From an uncultured archaeon (lineage in GTDB: Archaea > Thermoproteota > Bathyarchaeia > TCS64), in contig CALIUM010000027.1 in assembly GCA_938048735.1 (NCBI GenBank), forward strand, positions 1 to 40,472: a DNA stretch of 40,472 bases, written 5' to 3'. Position numbers and translations under genes: made by a program. Positions 16,650-24,853 of the stretch are shown in pieces. The notes beneath the pieces were generated by a model that saw nothing but the letters and a program-made list of their open reading frames with translations, had not been told where the DNA came from and ran no database searches. The first letter of the stretch is position 1. Each line of letters begins with the position of its first letter.

Positions 16650-17540
16650 ATGTTAAGGACAAATAGGGATAGGTTGGTGAAGATCTCCGTCATCGGAGAG
16701 GTTGTGAGCCCAGTTGTGGGGGTGGAGGTCTATAAGATATCCGCGGAGGGTGAGCCGGTAATCCTTCCAGGAGTCGGGGGCATCACATACAACGTGAGGG
16801 TTGGGGATCCAGCCTGTGGATGGATGGCTGACCATGTTGAGCCAGGGGTGAGCCTCGAGAATAGGGTCGCAGATCAGCGTTACCCACAGGGGCAGAGCAG
16901 GGCCCTAAATGTCCTCAGTTGTATAGGCAATGAGGCCATAGTCGTCTCGGGGAACGCTAAGGGGGAGAGGGGCGTAGTCGTCGGTAAACATGGAGGGATA
17001 GAGCATGTTATGGTTGACTTTCAGCCAGAGGTTATGGAGAAGCTGGTCATAGAGGATAAGGTGATGATCAAGGCCTATGGGGTGGGCCTCCAGCTCCTAG
17101 ACCTCCCCAAGGTCAAGGTCTTCAACATGGATCCAGGATTCCTTGAGGCCATAAACCCAAGGATAGTGGATGGCTACCTAGAGGTACCAGTGACCCACCT
17201 TGTCCCAGCGGCCATAATGGGTTCCGGCCTGGGATCGAGCCACGTGGCATCGGGCGATTATGACATAACACTCTTCGACGAAGGCACGGTAAAGGAGTAT
17301 GGCCTTGAAGACCTCCGCCTCGGAGACCTAGTCGCGATAATGGACGCCGATAACAGCTATGGGCGCATATACAGGAAAGGCTCAGTCACCGTCGGGATAG
17401 TTGTACACACAAACTGCGTCATCTCGGGCCACGGCCCCGGAGTAACAGCACTATTCACCTCCAGAAACGGGAAGATAAAGCCGATAATCGACGAAAAGGC
17501 CAACATAGCGAGAATCCTGAAACTAAGGACCGATCTTTAA
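16650..17540 (+). CDS. DUF4438 domain-containing protein
   Basis: A 296-residue protein matching the DUF4438 family, known from structural genomics of thermophiles but without assigned biochemistry. Family stretches seen include the N-terminal TNRDRLVKISVIGEV, GVGGITYNVRVGD, the HGGIEHVMVDF segment and the C-terminal VVHTNCVISGHGPGV with candidate metal ligands (His, Cys, His). The ATG at 16650 matches the family N-terminus. A possible TATA element (CTTTAATG at 16599-16606) would give a leader of roughly 20-25 nt. The 199-bp gap from the thermosome gene is AT-rich with no gene in it. Confidence 0.8.
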   Translation: MLRTNRDRLVKISVIGEVVSPVVGVEVYKISAEGEPVILPGVGGITYNVRVGDPACGWMADHVEPGVSLENRVADQRYPQGQSRALNVLSCIGNEAIVVSGNAKGERGVVVGKHGGIEHVMVDFQPEVMEKLVIEDKVMIKAYGVGLQLLDLPKVKVFNMDPGFLEAINPRIVDGYLEVPVTHLVPAAIMGSGLGSSHVASGDYDITLFDEGTVKEYGLEDLRLGDLVAIMDADNSYGRIYRKGSVTVGIVVHTNCVISGHGPGVTALFTSRNGKIKPIIDEKANIARILKLRTDL

Positions 17541-17584
17541 ACCCCTAACATAACTCATTTTATTTGTTCTAGAGTCACTGGAAG

Positions 17585-17592
17585 ATTTAAAT
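17585..17592 (+). promoter_or_regulatory. TATA box of the tRNA-Glu gene
   Basis: ATTTAAAT within GAAGATTTAAATCC is centred about 36 nt before the mature tRNA 5' end. It predicts transcription starting near 17614 and a 5' leader of about 10 nt for RNase P to remove. Confidence 0.6.
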
Positions 17593-17624
17593 CCGAGCTG
17601 GATGGAAGGCTTAATGGCTACCAT

Positions 17625-17703
17625 GCTCCGGTCGTCTAGTCCGGTTAAGGATGCGGGCCTCTCGAGCCTGAGATCCCGGGTTCAAATCCCGGCCGGAGCA
17701 CCA
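17625..17703 (+). tRNA. tRNA-Glu (anticodon CUC), CCA encoded
   Basis: The cloverleaf folds completely. Acceptor GCTCCGG pairs with CCGGAGC; the D stem is GTCT/GGAT with wobble pairs; the anticodon stem CGGGC/GCCTG encloses loop CTCTCGA with anticodon CTC reading GAG; and the T arm is CCGGG-TTCAAAT-CCCGG. The discriminator is A17700 and the CCA end is encoded at 17701-17703. G26, the target of Trm1, is present. No intron is seen. A run of five T follows directly and probably ends transcription. An AT-rich block of different composition begins about 130 bp downstream, as often found beside tRNA integration sites. Confidence 0.96.
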
Positions 17704-18022
17704 TTTTTAGCCTCTTTCTCGAAGACACCCGTTTTAAGCCTCCATTACTCGTCTCAGGGCATATCAAGGATTTTTGAGAAATCGAGGCCGAGTTGCTTCT
17801 GGAGGAGTGGAACCCCCCTTAAATTTGAATAAATCTTAGAGTAATATGACAATTTCATTTTAATAAAAAATCGAATCAAATATAATCTCATGAAATGATG
17901 TCTATCAAGTTAACTTTATAAATTTTCCAGTATTTTTTAGAAATAACATTCCATTAATATCTCCTAACAGAAAGCCATAATTATCTGTAGGCATAGAAGA
18001 CAAAATACATATTGATTGAGGG
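17704..18022. other. Gene-free stretch, AT-rich in its second half
   Basis: The first part after the tRNA T-run (to about 17830) has ordinary composition and no supportable gene. From about 17830 the sequence becomes strongly AT-rich, leading into the atypical reductase gene. I found no second copy of the tRNA 3' end and no integrase reading frame. No convincing TATA element was picked out for the gene at 18023. Confidence 0.5.
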
Positions 18023-19159
18023 ATGAGTGGCTTGAAAGAGTATGATGTTGTGGTTGTGGGTGGGGGTGTGGCTGGTTCTGTTGCTGCAAGGTTTGCTGCA
18101 AAAAGTGGTTTTAAGACGTTGTTGCTTGAGAAGTTTAAGACCCCTAGGAACAAGCCTTGTTCTGGAATTCAGTTTCCATATTTTGAGAAGCTTATTGGTG
18201 AGAAGATACCGAGGGAGAAGCTTTGCGGAAACGAGCTCTTTAAGGTGGAGTTGATAACCCCAACGGATAAGGTTTTGAAGGGGAGAATGAAAATGCTGAA
18301 CTTTTGGAGATCAACCTTCGACAGTTGGCTCAACTCACTTGCGGAGGATGCTGGAGCAGATTTTCGCGATAATACTTCACTAATTGATTTTGTTGAAGAT
18401 AAAAGCGAAGGCAAAATAATCGTTAAAGTGTCAGTGGAAGGTAAGCTCGAGGAGGTTGTGGCTCGCTATCTTATCGGCGCTGACGGAATGCTTTCACGGG
18501 TTAGAAGAAAACTGCGGCCACAAGACTTTAATAGAAAAGCCTCAGGGGCAACAATAAACTATTACTTTGTCGGAGAGGCAAACTTGGACCCAAACACGCT
18601 TTACATGTTCTATAGACGAGAGTTCTGTCCCCTAATGTTTGCATGGGTTTACCTAAAAGATGACAAATGGGTGATTGGCACTGGCGCCAATGAAAACCCG
18701 CTAGAATATGCAGATAGATTCTTCAACTATATTAAGAAAAGATATGAACTTCGAGGTGAAATTGTTAAGAAAGAAGGTTTCTCTTCAACATTAAAAAGCA
18801 CTATATTCCCTGGAGAAGGGCGAATATTGCTGGTTGGGGATGCTGCAGGCTTAATTGATTTATATCGAGGTGTGGGGATGGATAACGCTGCCCTCAGCGG
18901 ACGCTTGGCGGTAAAAGCCATAACAAAGGCTGAAGAGGAAGGCTTAGAAGTTGCAAAAGCATATGAAAATTTAATGAAAAAAGTTGTAAAGAAAATTGAG
19001 GTAAATGCGAAAAAGCAAATGAAAAGGCTCTCATCGAACACTGAACTCGAAAAAAGCCTATCACCACTGAACATGCTCAAAGGAGGGCTACATATGCTTA
19101 TAGCCAACCAAATAAACAAAATACTGCCGCCAGAAAAAATGATATTCCTCCCACCCTAA
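18023..19159 (+). CDS. FAD-dependent oxidoreductase of the geranylgeranyl reductase family, atypical composition
   Basis: A 378-residue flavoprotein. The N-terminal VVVVGGGVAGSVAARFAAKSG and LLLEK motif (about 9-37) binds FAD. GADGMLSRVRR and LLVGDAAGLIDLYRGVGMDNA complete the family pattern. In place of the usual CGGGL-type motif it has KPCSGIQFPYF. It is visibly AT-richer than its neighbours: 17 of 60 bases are G/C at 18361-18420, against 35 of 60 at 14101-14160 in the other reductase gene. With the tRNA-Glu gene 320 bp upstream and a decayed region downstream, lateral acquisition is likely. The substrate may be a lipid or quinone side chain, or something unrelated; sequence alone does not decide. 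Confidence 0.85.
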   Translation: MSGLKEYDVVVVGGGVAGSVAARFAAKSGFKTLLLEKFKTPRNKPCSGIQFPYFEKLIGEKIPREKLCGNELFKVELITPTDKVLKGRMKMLNFWRSTFDSWLNSLAEDAGADFRDNTSLIDFVEDKSEGKIIVKVSVEGKLEEVVARYLIGADGMLSRVRRKLRPQDFNRKASGATINYYFVGEANLDPNTLYMFYRREFCPLMFAWVYLKDDKWVIGTGANENPLEYADRFFNYIKKRYELRGEIVKKEGFSSTLKSTIFPGEGRILLVGDAAGLIDLYRGVGMDNAALSGRLAVKAITKAEEEGLEVAKAYENLMKKVVKKIEVNAKKQMKRLSSNTELEKSLSPLNMLKGGLHMLIANQINKILPPEKMIFLPP

Positions 19160-19191
19160 TTTAGGCAATCATCGCTTCCATTAGTTCATCG

Positions 19192-19767
19192 TTAAAGGAA
19201 TTGATGGCTGAGTTTCTTCAGACTGGGTCTATCGGGAGACAATGCATTAAAAATTGGCTGATGATCAGCCTGATAAAACTGATACGGCCTTTTACCGCCA
19301 GTTTCAAATTGAGATGAAGGCCTTCTCAAATCACATGTATCAATTATATCAGATCGAACACCCTAACCCCGAGCGTTAAGCAGCCAAGAGCCGCTTTTCA
19401 TAGAGCCTAGAAACTCGAGAACCTTTTTCTCAAGCTTAGATCCGGCCGATGATAGTGCCTCGAGAGGACTGGGGGGCTTATCCTGTGGAAGGTCCACAAC
19501 CCCCGATGGGATGATCATCCGAGATGTATCAGCCACAAACCTACTCCGATGTTCCGGGGTGGTAGAAAGGCGGGATCATGTTCATGTGGAAGGGAATGGA
19601 AGCGGCGATTATAGAAGAGTTGTCGAACTGCTTTAAAGAGTGTTGGAGATCTTTCACTCCTTGGCCAGATACTCCGCATATCGGGGATAGAATTTTCGGC
19701 CTGTCTCATATTTGGGGGCCCCTCCCTGGATAAGTCCGGAAGAGGAAGAGAGAAAATCTTTACTCAA
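19192..19767 (-). pseudogene. Possible decayed protein gene (at least two frameshifts and one stop)
   Basis: This 750-bp gap has no intact gene, but the minus strand reads as protein-like pieces in alternating frames. From a TTG at 19767 to a TGA at 19654 the frame includes KFYPRYAEYLAKE. The next frame, down to a TAG at 19541, includes IAASIPFHMNMIPPFYHPG. The original frame then resumes from about 19545 to a TAG at 19363 with DLPQDKPPSPLEALSS and KLEKKVLEFL, and stays open for 57 more codons to 19192. Two compensating shifts plus an internal stop would explain this. I do not recognise the family. The plus strand has a competing 90-codon open stretch (19367-19637), so coding origin is not certain. 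Confidence 0.33.
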
Positions 19768-19912
19768 TATTTACCACCGGCAGCATTTTGTTTATTTTAT
19801 TTAGTGGGATATAATATTTCCTAACTATTTTGAGACCTAGAAAAAGGTATTTCCCTGGGAAGTCCTTAGTAGTAGAGCACACCATCAGCCATAAAACTTA
19901 GGGGGTGGTAAT

Positions 19913-20605
19913 GTGGGGGAGCTTGTCTCTTTGAGGGATGTTTGGAAGATCTACAGGGTGGAGGACGTGGAGTACCCAGCTCTGCGTGGTGTTGATATGG
20001 ATGTTTATGGGGGTGAGTTCCTAGCCGTTGTTGGCCCCTCGGGCTCTGGTAAGTCTACCCTTCTCCACATAATTGGTGGGTTAGACACCCCTACAAAGGG
20101 CAGGGTGATTGTGGAGGGCTCCGATATCTCAGGTTTCAGCGGAGAGAAGTTAGCTGATTATAGGAACAGGATGGTGGGATTCATATTTCAGTTCTACAAC
20201 CTCCTCCCCTATCTAAGGGCTGTAGAGAATGTAGAGCTGCCGATGGCCATCGCCAACATCAGTCCCAATAAAAGAAGGGAGAGAGCCCTAGAGCTTCTAG
20301 GGCTTGTCGGACTGGGGGATAAGGCCTTTAAGAGGCCAACGGAGCTGAGTGGAGGAGAACAGCAGAGGGTTGCCATCGCACGCTCCCTGATAAATGACCC
20401 CAGGCTAATCTTGGCGGATGAGCCTACCGGGAACATTGACAGCTCATCGGCCGGGGTCATCATGGAGATTTTTAGGAGGCTTGTGGATGAGAAGGGGGTC
20501 TCGATAGTGATGGTAACCCATAACCTCGAGCTTATAAGGTTCTGTGATAGGCTCATAAAGCTCAGGGATGGCAAGATCGTTGAGGTGGAGGCGCCGTCGA
20601 AGTGA
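19913..20605 (+). CDS. ABC transporter ATP-binding protein (MacB/LolD type)
   Basis: A 230-residue ATPase. Walker [10 protein letters not shown] is at 41-49, the Q-loop near 93, signature LSGGEQ at 145-150, Walker B LILADEP with the family's TGNID extension at 165-176, and the switch His at 203. It pairs with the FtsX/MacB-type permease that starts 69 bp downstream. Such transporters usually move lipoproteins, peptides or drugs out of, or within, the membrane by mechanotransmission; the cargo is unknown. The start is the GTG at 19913, with GGGGGTGGT just upstream. The ATG two bases before it is in another frame. Confidence 0.93.
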   Translation: MGELVSLRDVWKIYRVEDVEYPALRGVDMDVYGGEFLAVVGPSGSGKSTLLHIIGGLDTPTKGRVIVEGSDISGFSGEKLADYRNRMVGFIFQFYNLLPYLRAVENVELPMAIANISPNKRRERALELLGLVGLGDKAFKRPTELSGGEQQRVAIARSLINDPRLILADEPTGNIDSSSAGVIMEIFRRLVDEKGVSIVMVTHNLELIRFCDRLIKLRDGKIVEVEAPSK

Positions 20606-20673
20606 GCATATTACAACTCAAGAGTTTTCAACTCGAATTTTGAAGGAATGGGAAATTGGCATAGGTGAGTAGG

Positions 20674-21867
20674 ATGAGGCACTTGGATCTTCTCAGCCTC
20701 TCTTGGAGACAGCTTAAGGAGAGGAGGCTGAGAAGTATTCTGACCGTGCTCGCGGTCGCGGTAGGAGTAACCACCATAATATCCGCCTCAGCCCAGGTGG
20801 AGGGAGCAAGGGTGAGCATCCTAGAGAACCTTGGCAAGCTTGGCCCTGACTCGATAATAGTCACGGTTAGAGGTAGGGTCCCATTCACAGATGTAGACGT
20901 TGTTAAGATCAGTAGCCTTTACGGGGTAGCGAAGGCCACACCTGTGCTCAGGATGAACGTCAGGATCGCAGGAATAGATAATCCTATCACACTAGTCGGT
21001 ATATCCTCGAGGGACCTCCCAGAATTTCTTGGGGAGTTAAGGCTTTATGAGGGGGGGCCATATCCAGATTTGCCGATCCCTCAAGCCCTGATAGGAAATA
21101 AAATAGCCATCGATGAGACTGGCCAGACGAGATACAGGGAGGGGCAGCCCATCCTGGTTCAGCTTGGGCAGAGGCAGTTAGTCTTTACCGTGACCGGGGT
21201 CTTAGATACCTATGGTGCGGCCGGGATCTTCCCTCCAGATACCTCTATATTCATCCCCAGGGAGTACTATAACCACTTAGTGAGGGGTAGCGGATACTCG
21301 GTCATACTCGTCAAGGCGGAGAATATGGAGATCGTTGATCAGGTCTCTGAAACTATAGGAGAGGTCTTCGGAGGCAGGGCCACCATCACAACCATAAAAC
21401 ATATAGCCGAAATGGTGACAAGGATCACCGACCAGATCAACCTCCTCCTCACCGCTATAGCTAGTACATCATTCATAGCCGCAGGTCTTGGAACCCTGAA
21501 TATAATGATGATCTCGGTCCTAGAACGGGTTAGGGAGATAGGCATCCTGAAGGCCTTAGGAATGAAGGATAGAGGCGTCCTTCTCATATATGTGGTTCAG
21601 GGTCTTCTCATCGGGATCTTCGGAAGCCTTGTAGGCTTCGCCATGGGGAGCCTCGTGGCTCACCTGATACCTGGTATAATAAGCGGGATGTCTCAGAGAA
21701 CCGGAGTGGCTGGAGAGTTTCCAAGGCTGGCCTACTCCCCCATCATAAGCCCGGCCTATCTGGGTATAGCCTCCCTCATCTCCATCCTTGTAACTCTCTT
21801 GGCAAGCGCTTATCCAGCTTGGAGGGCCTCAAAACTGAAACCCGTAGAGGCTCTGAGATATGGATGA
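20674..21867 (+). CDS. ABC transporter permease (MacB/FtsX type)
   Basis: A 397-residue membrane protein with the MacB layout: one N-terminal membrane helix (about 18-40), a large extracytoplasmic domain, then three C-terminal helices at about 255-280, 302-332 and 360-384, ending in the coupling motif AYPAWRASKLKPVEALRYG. It belongs with the ATPase immediately upstream; together they form a type VII ABC system. A GTG at 20665 is also in frame. The ATG at 20674 is chosen because GGTGAG lies 5 nt upstream. No membrane-fusion partner or outer component is adjacent. Confidence 0.92.
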   Translation: MRHLDLLSLSWRQLKERRLRSILTVLAVAVGVTTIISASAQVEGARVSILENLGKLGPDSIIVTVRGRVPFTDVDVVKISSLYGVAKATPVLRMNVRIAGIDNPITLVGISSRDLPEFLGELRLYEGGPYPDLPIPQALIGNKIAIDETGQTRYREGQPILVQLGQRQLVFTVTGVLDTYGAAGIFPPDTSIFIPREYYNHLVRGSGYSVILVKAENMEIVDQVSETIGEVFGGRATITTIKHIAEMVTRITDQINLLLTAIASTSFIAAGLGTLNIMMISVLERVREIGILKALGMKDRGVLLIYVVQGLLIGIFGSLVGFAMGSLVAHLIPGIISGMSQRTGVAGEFPRLAYSPIISPAYLGIASLISILVTLLASAYPAWRASKLKPVEALRYG

Positions 21868-21900
21868 CGGGGATGATGAAAAGTTGAATCTCCCACCCCT

Positions 21901-22407
21901 TTAAAGGGCGGATTGAATAACCAGTTCATCTAGCATGCTGATGGTTGCTTCTAGGTCTTTTATATCGATCTCGATGACTTGAGGCTCTAATCCTCTTCTC
22001 TTCAGCTCCTTTAACAACTCCTCGAAGAAGATTCCCCCGGGGTTGGAGCCGGGCTCGACCTCCTTAGCTGCGCAGCTTGGGGATCTCGCAAGCCCTATCA
22101 AACCCATTAGTTTGAGCCCTGGCCTCCTACTCATGTTTATAAGGGCCTCTATGCCTGAGCTGGCCTCTAGTGAGAGCTTTTTAACATGCTCCCTATAGCC
22201 TCTCAGCCTCTCATACTCCCCCCTCGTCATCGATGGTCTAGGATTTCCTAGGAAGGTTAGCTCAGGGCATGGAAGCTGATAGACTCCAAATCCGAGTTCA
22301 TCCAGCCTCTTAACGACCTTCCATAGGCATCCCTTAGATGGGTCGCTGCCCTTCTCCTCATTCCACCACCTTGTAGCCTGGTTGAGGATGCAGTGGGCTA
22401 CAGCCAC
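21901..22407 (-). CDS. TudS-related (DUF523-like) putative desulfidase
   Basis: A 168-residue protein resembling DUF523/TudS, a family whose characterised member removes sulfur from 2-thiouracil using a [4Fe-4S] cluster. The three cysteines expected to hold the cluster are in family-like contexts: C6 in HCILNQ, C47 in LPCPE and C112 in SPSC. The start is a GTG at 22407; no ATG is in frame nearby. It begins 13 bp after the stop of the TtuA-like gene on the same strand, so the two are probably cotranscribed. A role in tRNA thiolation or in turnover of thiolated nucleobases is suggested by this neighbour but not proven. Confidence 0.75.
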   Translation of the reverse strand: MAVAHCILNQATRWWNEEKGSDPSKGCLWKVVKRLDELGFGVYQLPCPELTFLGNPRPSMTRGEYERLRGYREHVKKLSLEASSGIEALINMSRRPGLKLMGLIGLARSPSCAAKEVEPGSNPGGIFFEELLKELKRRGLEPQVIEIDIKDLEATISMLDELVIQSAL

Positions 22408-22420
22408 AACTCCCAGCTCT

Positions 22421-23332
22421 CTAATTCCTCTTCACCAAATCCACCCTTTTACAGTAGGCACATATATCTTCCGAGCTTGGGAAGCCACACCTCCTGCATG
22501 TCTTCAGATCAGGTTGGGTTATCTCCCTCTCGAGAATGGGTATGAGCTTCTTGAGGAAGAGTGAGAGAGCCTGATACCTAAAGCCCGGACGCCCTTTCCC
22601 CAGCGCCTCGAGAACTTCCCTCCCCTTCTTTATCGCGGGTGAGTGGGGGCAGTTCTCAGCTCTTATGGGGATCTCTGTGTAGAGGGCGTACATGTAGTCC
22701 TCGAACTCGCTCAGCCTAATGAGGGGCTTTACCTTCTTGGTTTGCTTGGGGTGTCTTGGGGGGAGAACTGGTTTCAACCTTATGAGCTGGGCTAGGTCTC
22801 CCGCGAAGAAGGTCTCCAACATGGTCGATACCACATCGTCGAGGTTATGCCCAGTGGCGAGGGTCTTTACGCCTGATTCCAGGGTCATGGAGTCCAGCAG
22901 GTGCCTCTTAATGACGCCGCAGGGGGAGCAGACTCGATTCCTATAGATGGTCTTGAGGAAATCATCCACTGTGAATCCCATCTCCCCTATCCTCAAGACC
23001 CTGAGCTCAGCCCCATCCATATCCGCAAGCCTTCTAACCTTCTCCTCGCAGTGGTCGGAGTAGCCCTTTATACCGAGGTTTATGTGTAAAGCTTGGAGTT
23101 CAAGGTCGGGGTATACCCTCCTCAGAGCGTGTAGTAGAGCCCCGCTATCCTTACCTCCCGAGACCGCGACGGCTAACCTCTCATCAGGCCTGAACATCTT
23201 AAACTCTTGAACGGTCTTCATAAGCCTCTCCTCGAAATATTCCATGAAACAGTCGGGGCAGAGCCTCAATCCTCCCGCTGCAACCCTCACCTCAGCAGGT
23301 GCACCTCTACATCTGCTGCAGAGTACTGGCAT
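22421..23332 (-). CDS. TtuA/Ncs6-type tRNA 2-thiolation enzyme
   Basis: A 303-residue ATP-pyrophosphatase that activates a tRNA uridine for sulfur transfer, either U54 (TtuA) or U34 (Ncs6/NcsA). The N-terminal zinc finger is C5/C8 with C25/C28. The PP-loop is SGGKDS at 58-63. Catalytic cysteines are C135 and C138 in CSPCG, with C228 as the third [4Fe-4S] ligand in the TtuA pattern. GHNLDD is at 161-166, and a second zinc finger closes the protein (CRRC and CAYC). The ATG at 23332 has AGGGGATT upstream. Which uridine is modified is not decided by sequence alone. The TudS-like gene follows. Confidence 0.9.
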   Translation of the reverse strand: MPVLCSRCRGAPAEVRVAAGGLRLCPDCFMEYFEERLMKTVQEFKMFRPDERLAVAVSGGKDSGALLHALRRVYPDLELQALHINLGIKGYSDHCEEKVRRLADMDGAELRVLRIGEMGFTVDDFLKTIYRNRVCSPCGVIKRHLLDSMTLESGVKTLATGHNLDDVVSTMLETFFAGDLAQLIRLKPVLPPRHPKQTKKVKPLIRLSEFEDYMYALYTEIPIRAENCPHSPAIKKGREVLEALGKGRPGFRYQALSLFLKKLIPILEREITQPDLKTCRRCGFPSSEDICAYCKRVDLVKRN

Positions 23333-23442
23333 GGGAATCCCCTATTGATGGAAAATCCTGAAAATTAAATCTGGGTATGACCGTTCTAGTGATGCTCTGG
23401 AAGGACTATGAGCCACACGCGGCTAGCCCCCTCAACTTGATG

Positions 23443-24756
23443 TTAGCATCGATTCGGGTTTCTGAGCCTCTCTGGGATGACCTGGCCTCTTAATAGATCC
23501 TCCAGTCCCTCCCTACTCCTTATCAGCTCGTACTCTCCTCTCTTCACGAGGACCTCCGCAGGCCTGGGCCTCGAGTTATACTGAGAGCTCATCGAGTAGC
23601 CATAGGCCCCAGCGCACAGGATGGCTAGAAGGTCCCCCTCAGACAGTTCTGGCAGGCGACGGCCCTGAGCTAGGATGTCTCCAGACTCACATATCGGCCC
23701 CACGATATCATACTCTTTTACCGGGGGATCGTCTAGTTTTCCGGCTGCTATTATGTGATGATAAGATCCATATAACGTGGGCCTCATTATGGTATTGAAA
23801 CCGGCATCCACCCCAGCGTAACTCTTGGATGGAGTAGACTTTATGGTGTTAACCCTTGTGAGGAGCACTCCAGCCTCGGCAACCAAGAATCTACCAGGCT
23901 CCATCCAGATCTCCGGCTCTCCAAGATGGTGCATCCCTATCCTCTCCCTTATGAAACTCATAAGCCTCCTAGTGAACTTCTCTATGTCCAACGCATCTTC
24001 GTCCGGCCTGTAGGGGATCCCAAGCCCGCCTCCTAGATCTATGAATTCAAACTCGATCCCGAGGCTTTCATGGATCTCTTTTGCCACTTTTAATAGCCTC
24101 TCCGAAGCCAGGATGTAGGGATCCACGCTCATTATACCTGAGCCTATATGCATGTGAATTCCAAACTTCTCCACCCCACCCTCCTTTGCCTCTTTATAAG
24201 CCTCCATCGCCTCCCCCTCCCAAACTCCGAACTTCGAAGCCTCACCAGCCGTGACAACATGTTCGTGGTGCCCAGCCCCGATCATGGGATTCACCCTCAC
24301 AGATAGGAGCTTGGGGATACCTAGCCTCAATAGCCTCCTGAGTTGAGAGGTCGAGTCGATATTTATCATGACCCCCTCCTTCAGAAGGTACTCCAACTCA
24401 TCATCCCGGACACTCGTCCCCGTATAGAGAATACTATCAGGGTTATAACCAGCCCTAAGGGCTAGATAAACCTCCCCTGGACTTACAACATCAAGCCAGG
24501 CACCCTCCTCGAGGAGTATCCTCAGGATGGCTAGGTTCGAGTTGGCCTTGGCCGAGTATAGAACCCGAGCTCTACCTATATGGTTGGACAGGGCGTCTTT
24601 GAGCCTCCTATATTGCATCCTTATCTTCTCCTCACTCATGACATATAACGGGGTGTCAAACTCCTCGGCCAGCCTTGGGGAGGAAACCCCGTCAACATAT
24701 AGTTCTCCGGCCACATTCTCTAAGGGAAACCTGAGCAACTTTACCTCAGTGATCAA
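23443..24756 (-). CDS. lysA: Diaminopimelate decarboxylase
   Basis: A 437-residue PLP enzyme catalysing the last step of lysine synthesis by the diaminopimelate route. The PLP lysine is K70 in VLYSAKANSN. The His of the barrel is in FGIHMHIGSG, the phosphate-binding glycines in DLGGGLGIPY, and the second active-site Cys in GPICESGD; the C-terminal AYGYSMSSQYNSRPRP is typical of LysA. The start is a TTG at 24756 with no ATG available. A TATA-like TTATAATG on the minus strand lies near 24800-24808. No other lysine gene is in the window, so the rest of the pathway cannot be judged. Confidence 0.95.
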   Translation of the reverse strand: MITEVKLLRFPLENVAGELYVDGVSSPRLAEEFDTPLYVMSEEKIRMQYRRLKDALSNHIGRARVLYSAKANSNLAILRILLEEGAWLDVVSPGEVYLALRAGYNPDSILYTGTSVRDDELEYLLKEGVMINIDSTSQLRRLLRLGIPKLLSVRVNPMIGAGHHEHVVTAGEASKFGVWEGEAMEAYKEAKEGGVEKFGIHMHIGSGIMSVDPYILASERLLKVAKEIHESLGIEFEFIDLGGGLGIPYRPDEDALDIEKFTRRLMSFIRERIGMHHLGEPEIWMEPGRFLVAEAGVLLTRVNTIKSTPSKSYAGVDAGFNTIMRPTLYGSYHHIIAAGKLDDPPVKEYDIVGPICESGDILAQGRRLPELSEGDLLAILCAGAYGYSMSSQYNSRPRPAEVLVKRGEYELIRSREGLEDLLRGQVIPERLRNPNRC

Positions 24757-24853
24757 TATTCGAGATCTGCCCAGATGAATTTTTCGAGATTTTTATCTCA
24801 TTATAAACATAGAACAAATAATTCAGGAGATAGTATAATGGGCGCCTTTAAAA

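Noticed and set aside
17602-17832. 76-codon open frame across the tRNA gene
   Set aside because: It runs through tRNA-Glu on the same strand and has no recognisable protein features; the tRNA explains the sequence.
19509-19520. 12-bp palindrome GGATGATCATCC
   Set aside because: About ten perfect 12-bp palindromes are expected by chance in a window this size, and it lies in the decayed region.
19367-19637. 90-codon plus-strand open stretch with RDHVHVEGNGSGDY
   Set aside because: It resembles the metal-site motif of TIM-barrel isomerases only superficially, and it is antisense to the more protein-like minus-strand pieces; kept as an alternative, not a gene.
17625-19912. Integrated element with att repeats at tRNA-Glu
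   Set aside because: No second copy of the tRNA 3' end and no integrase were found in the window; only compositional evidence remains.
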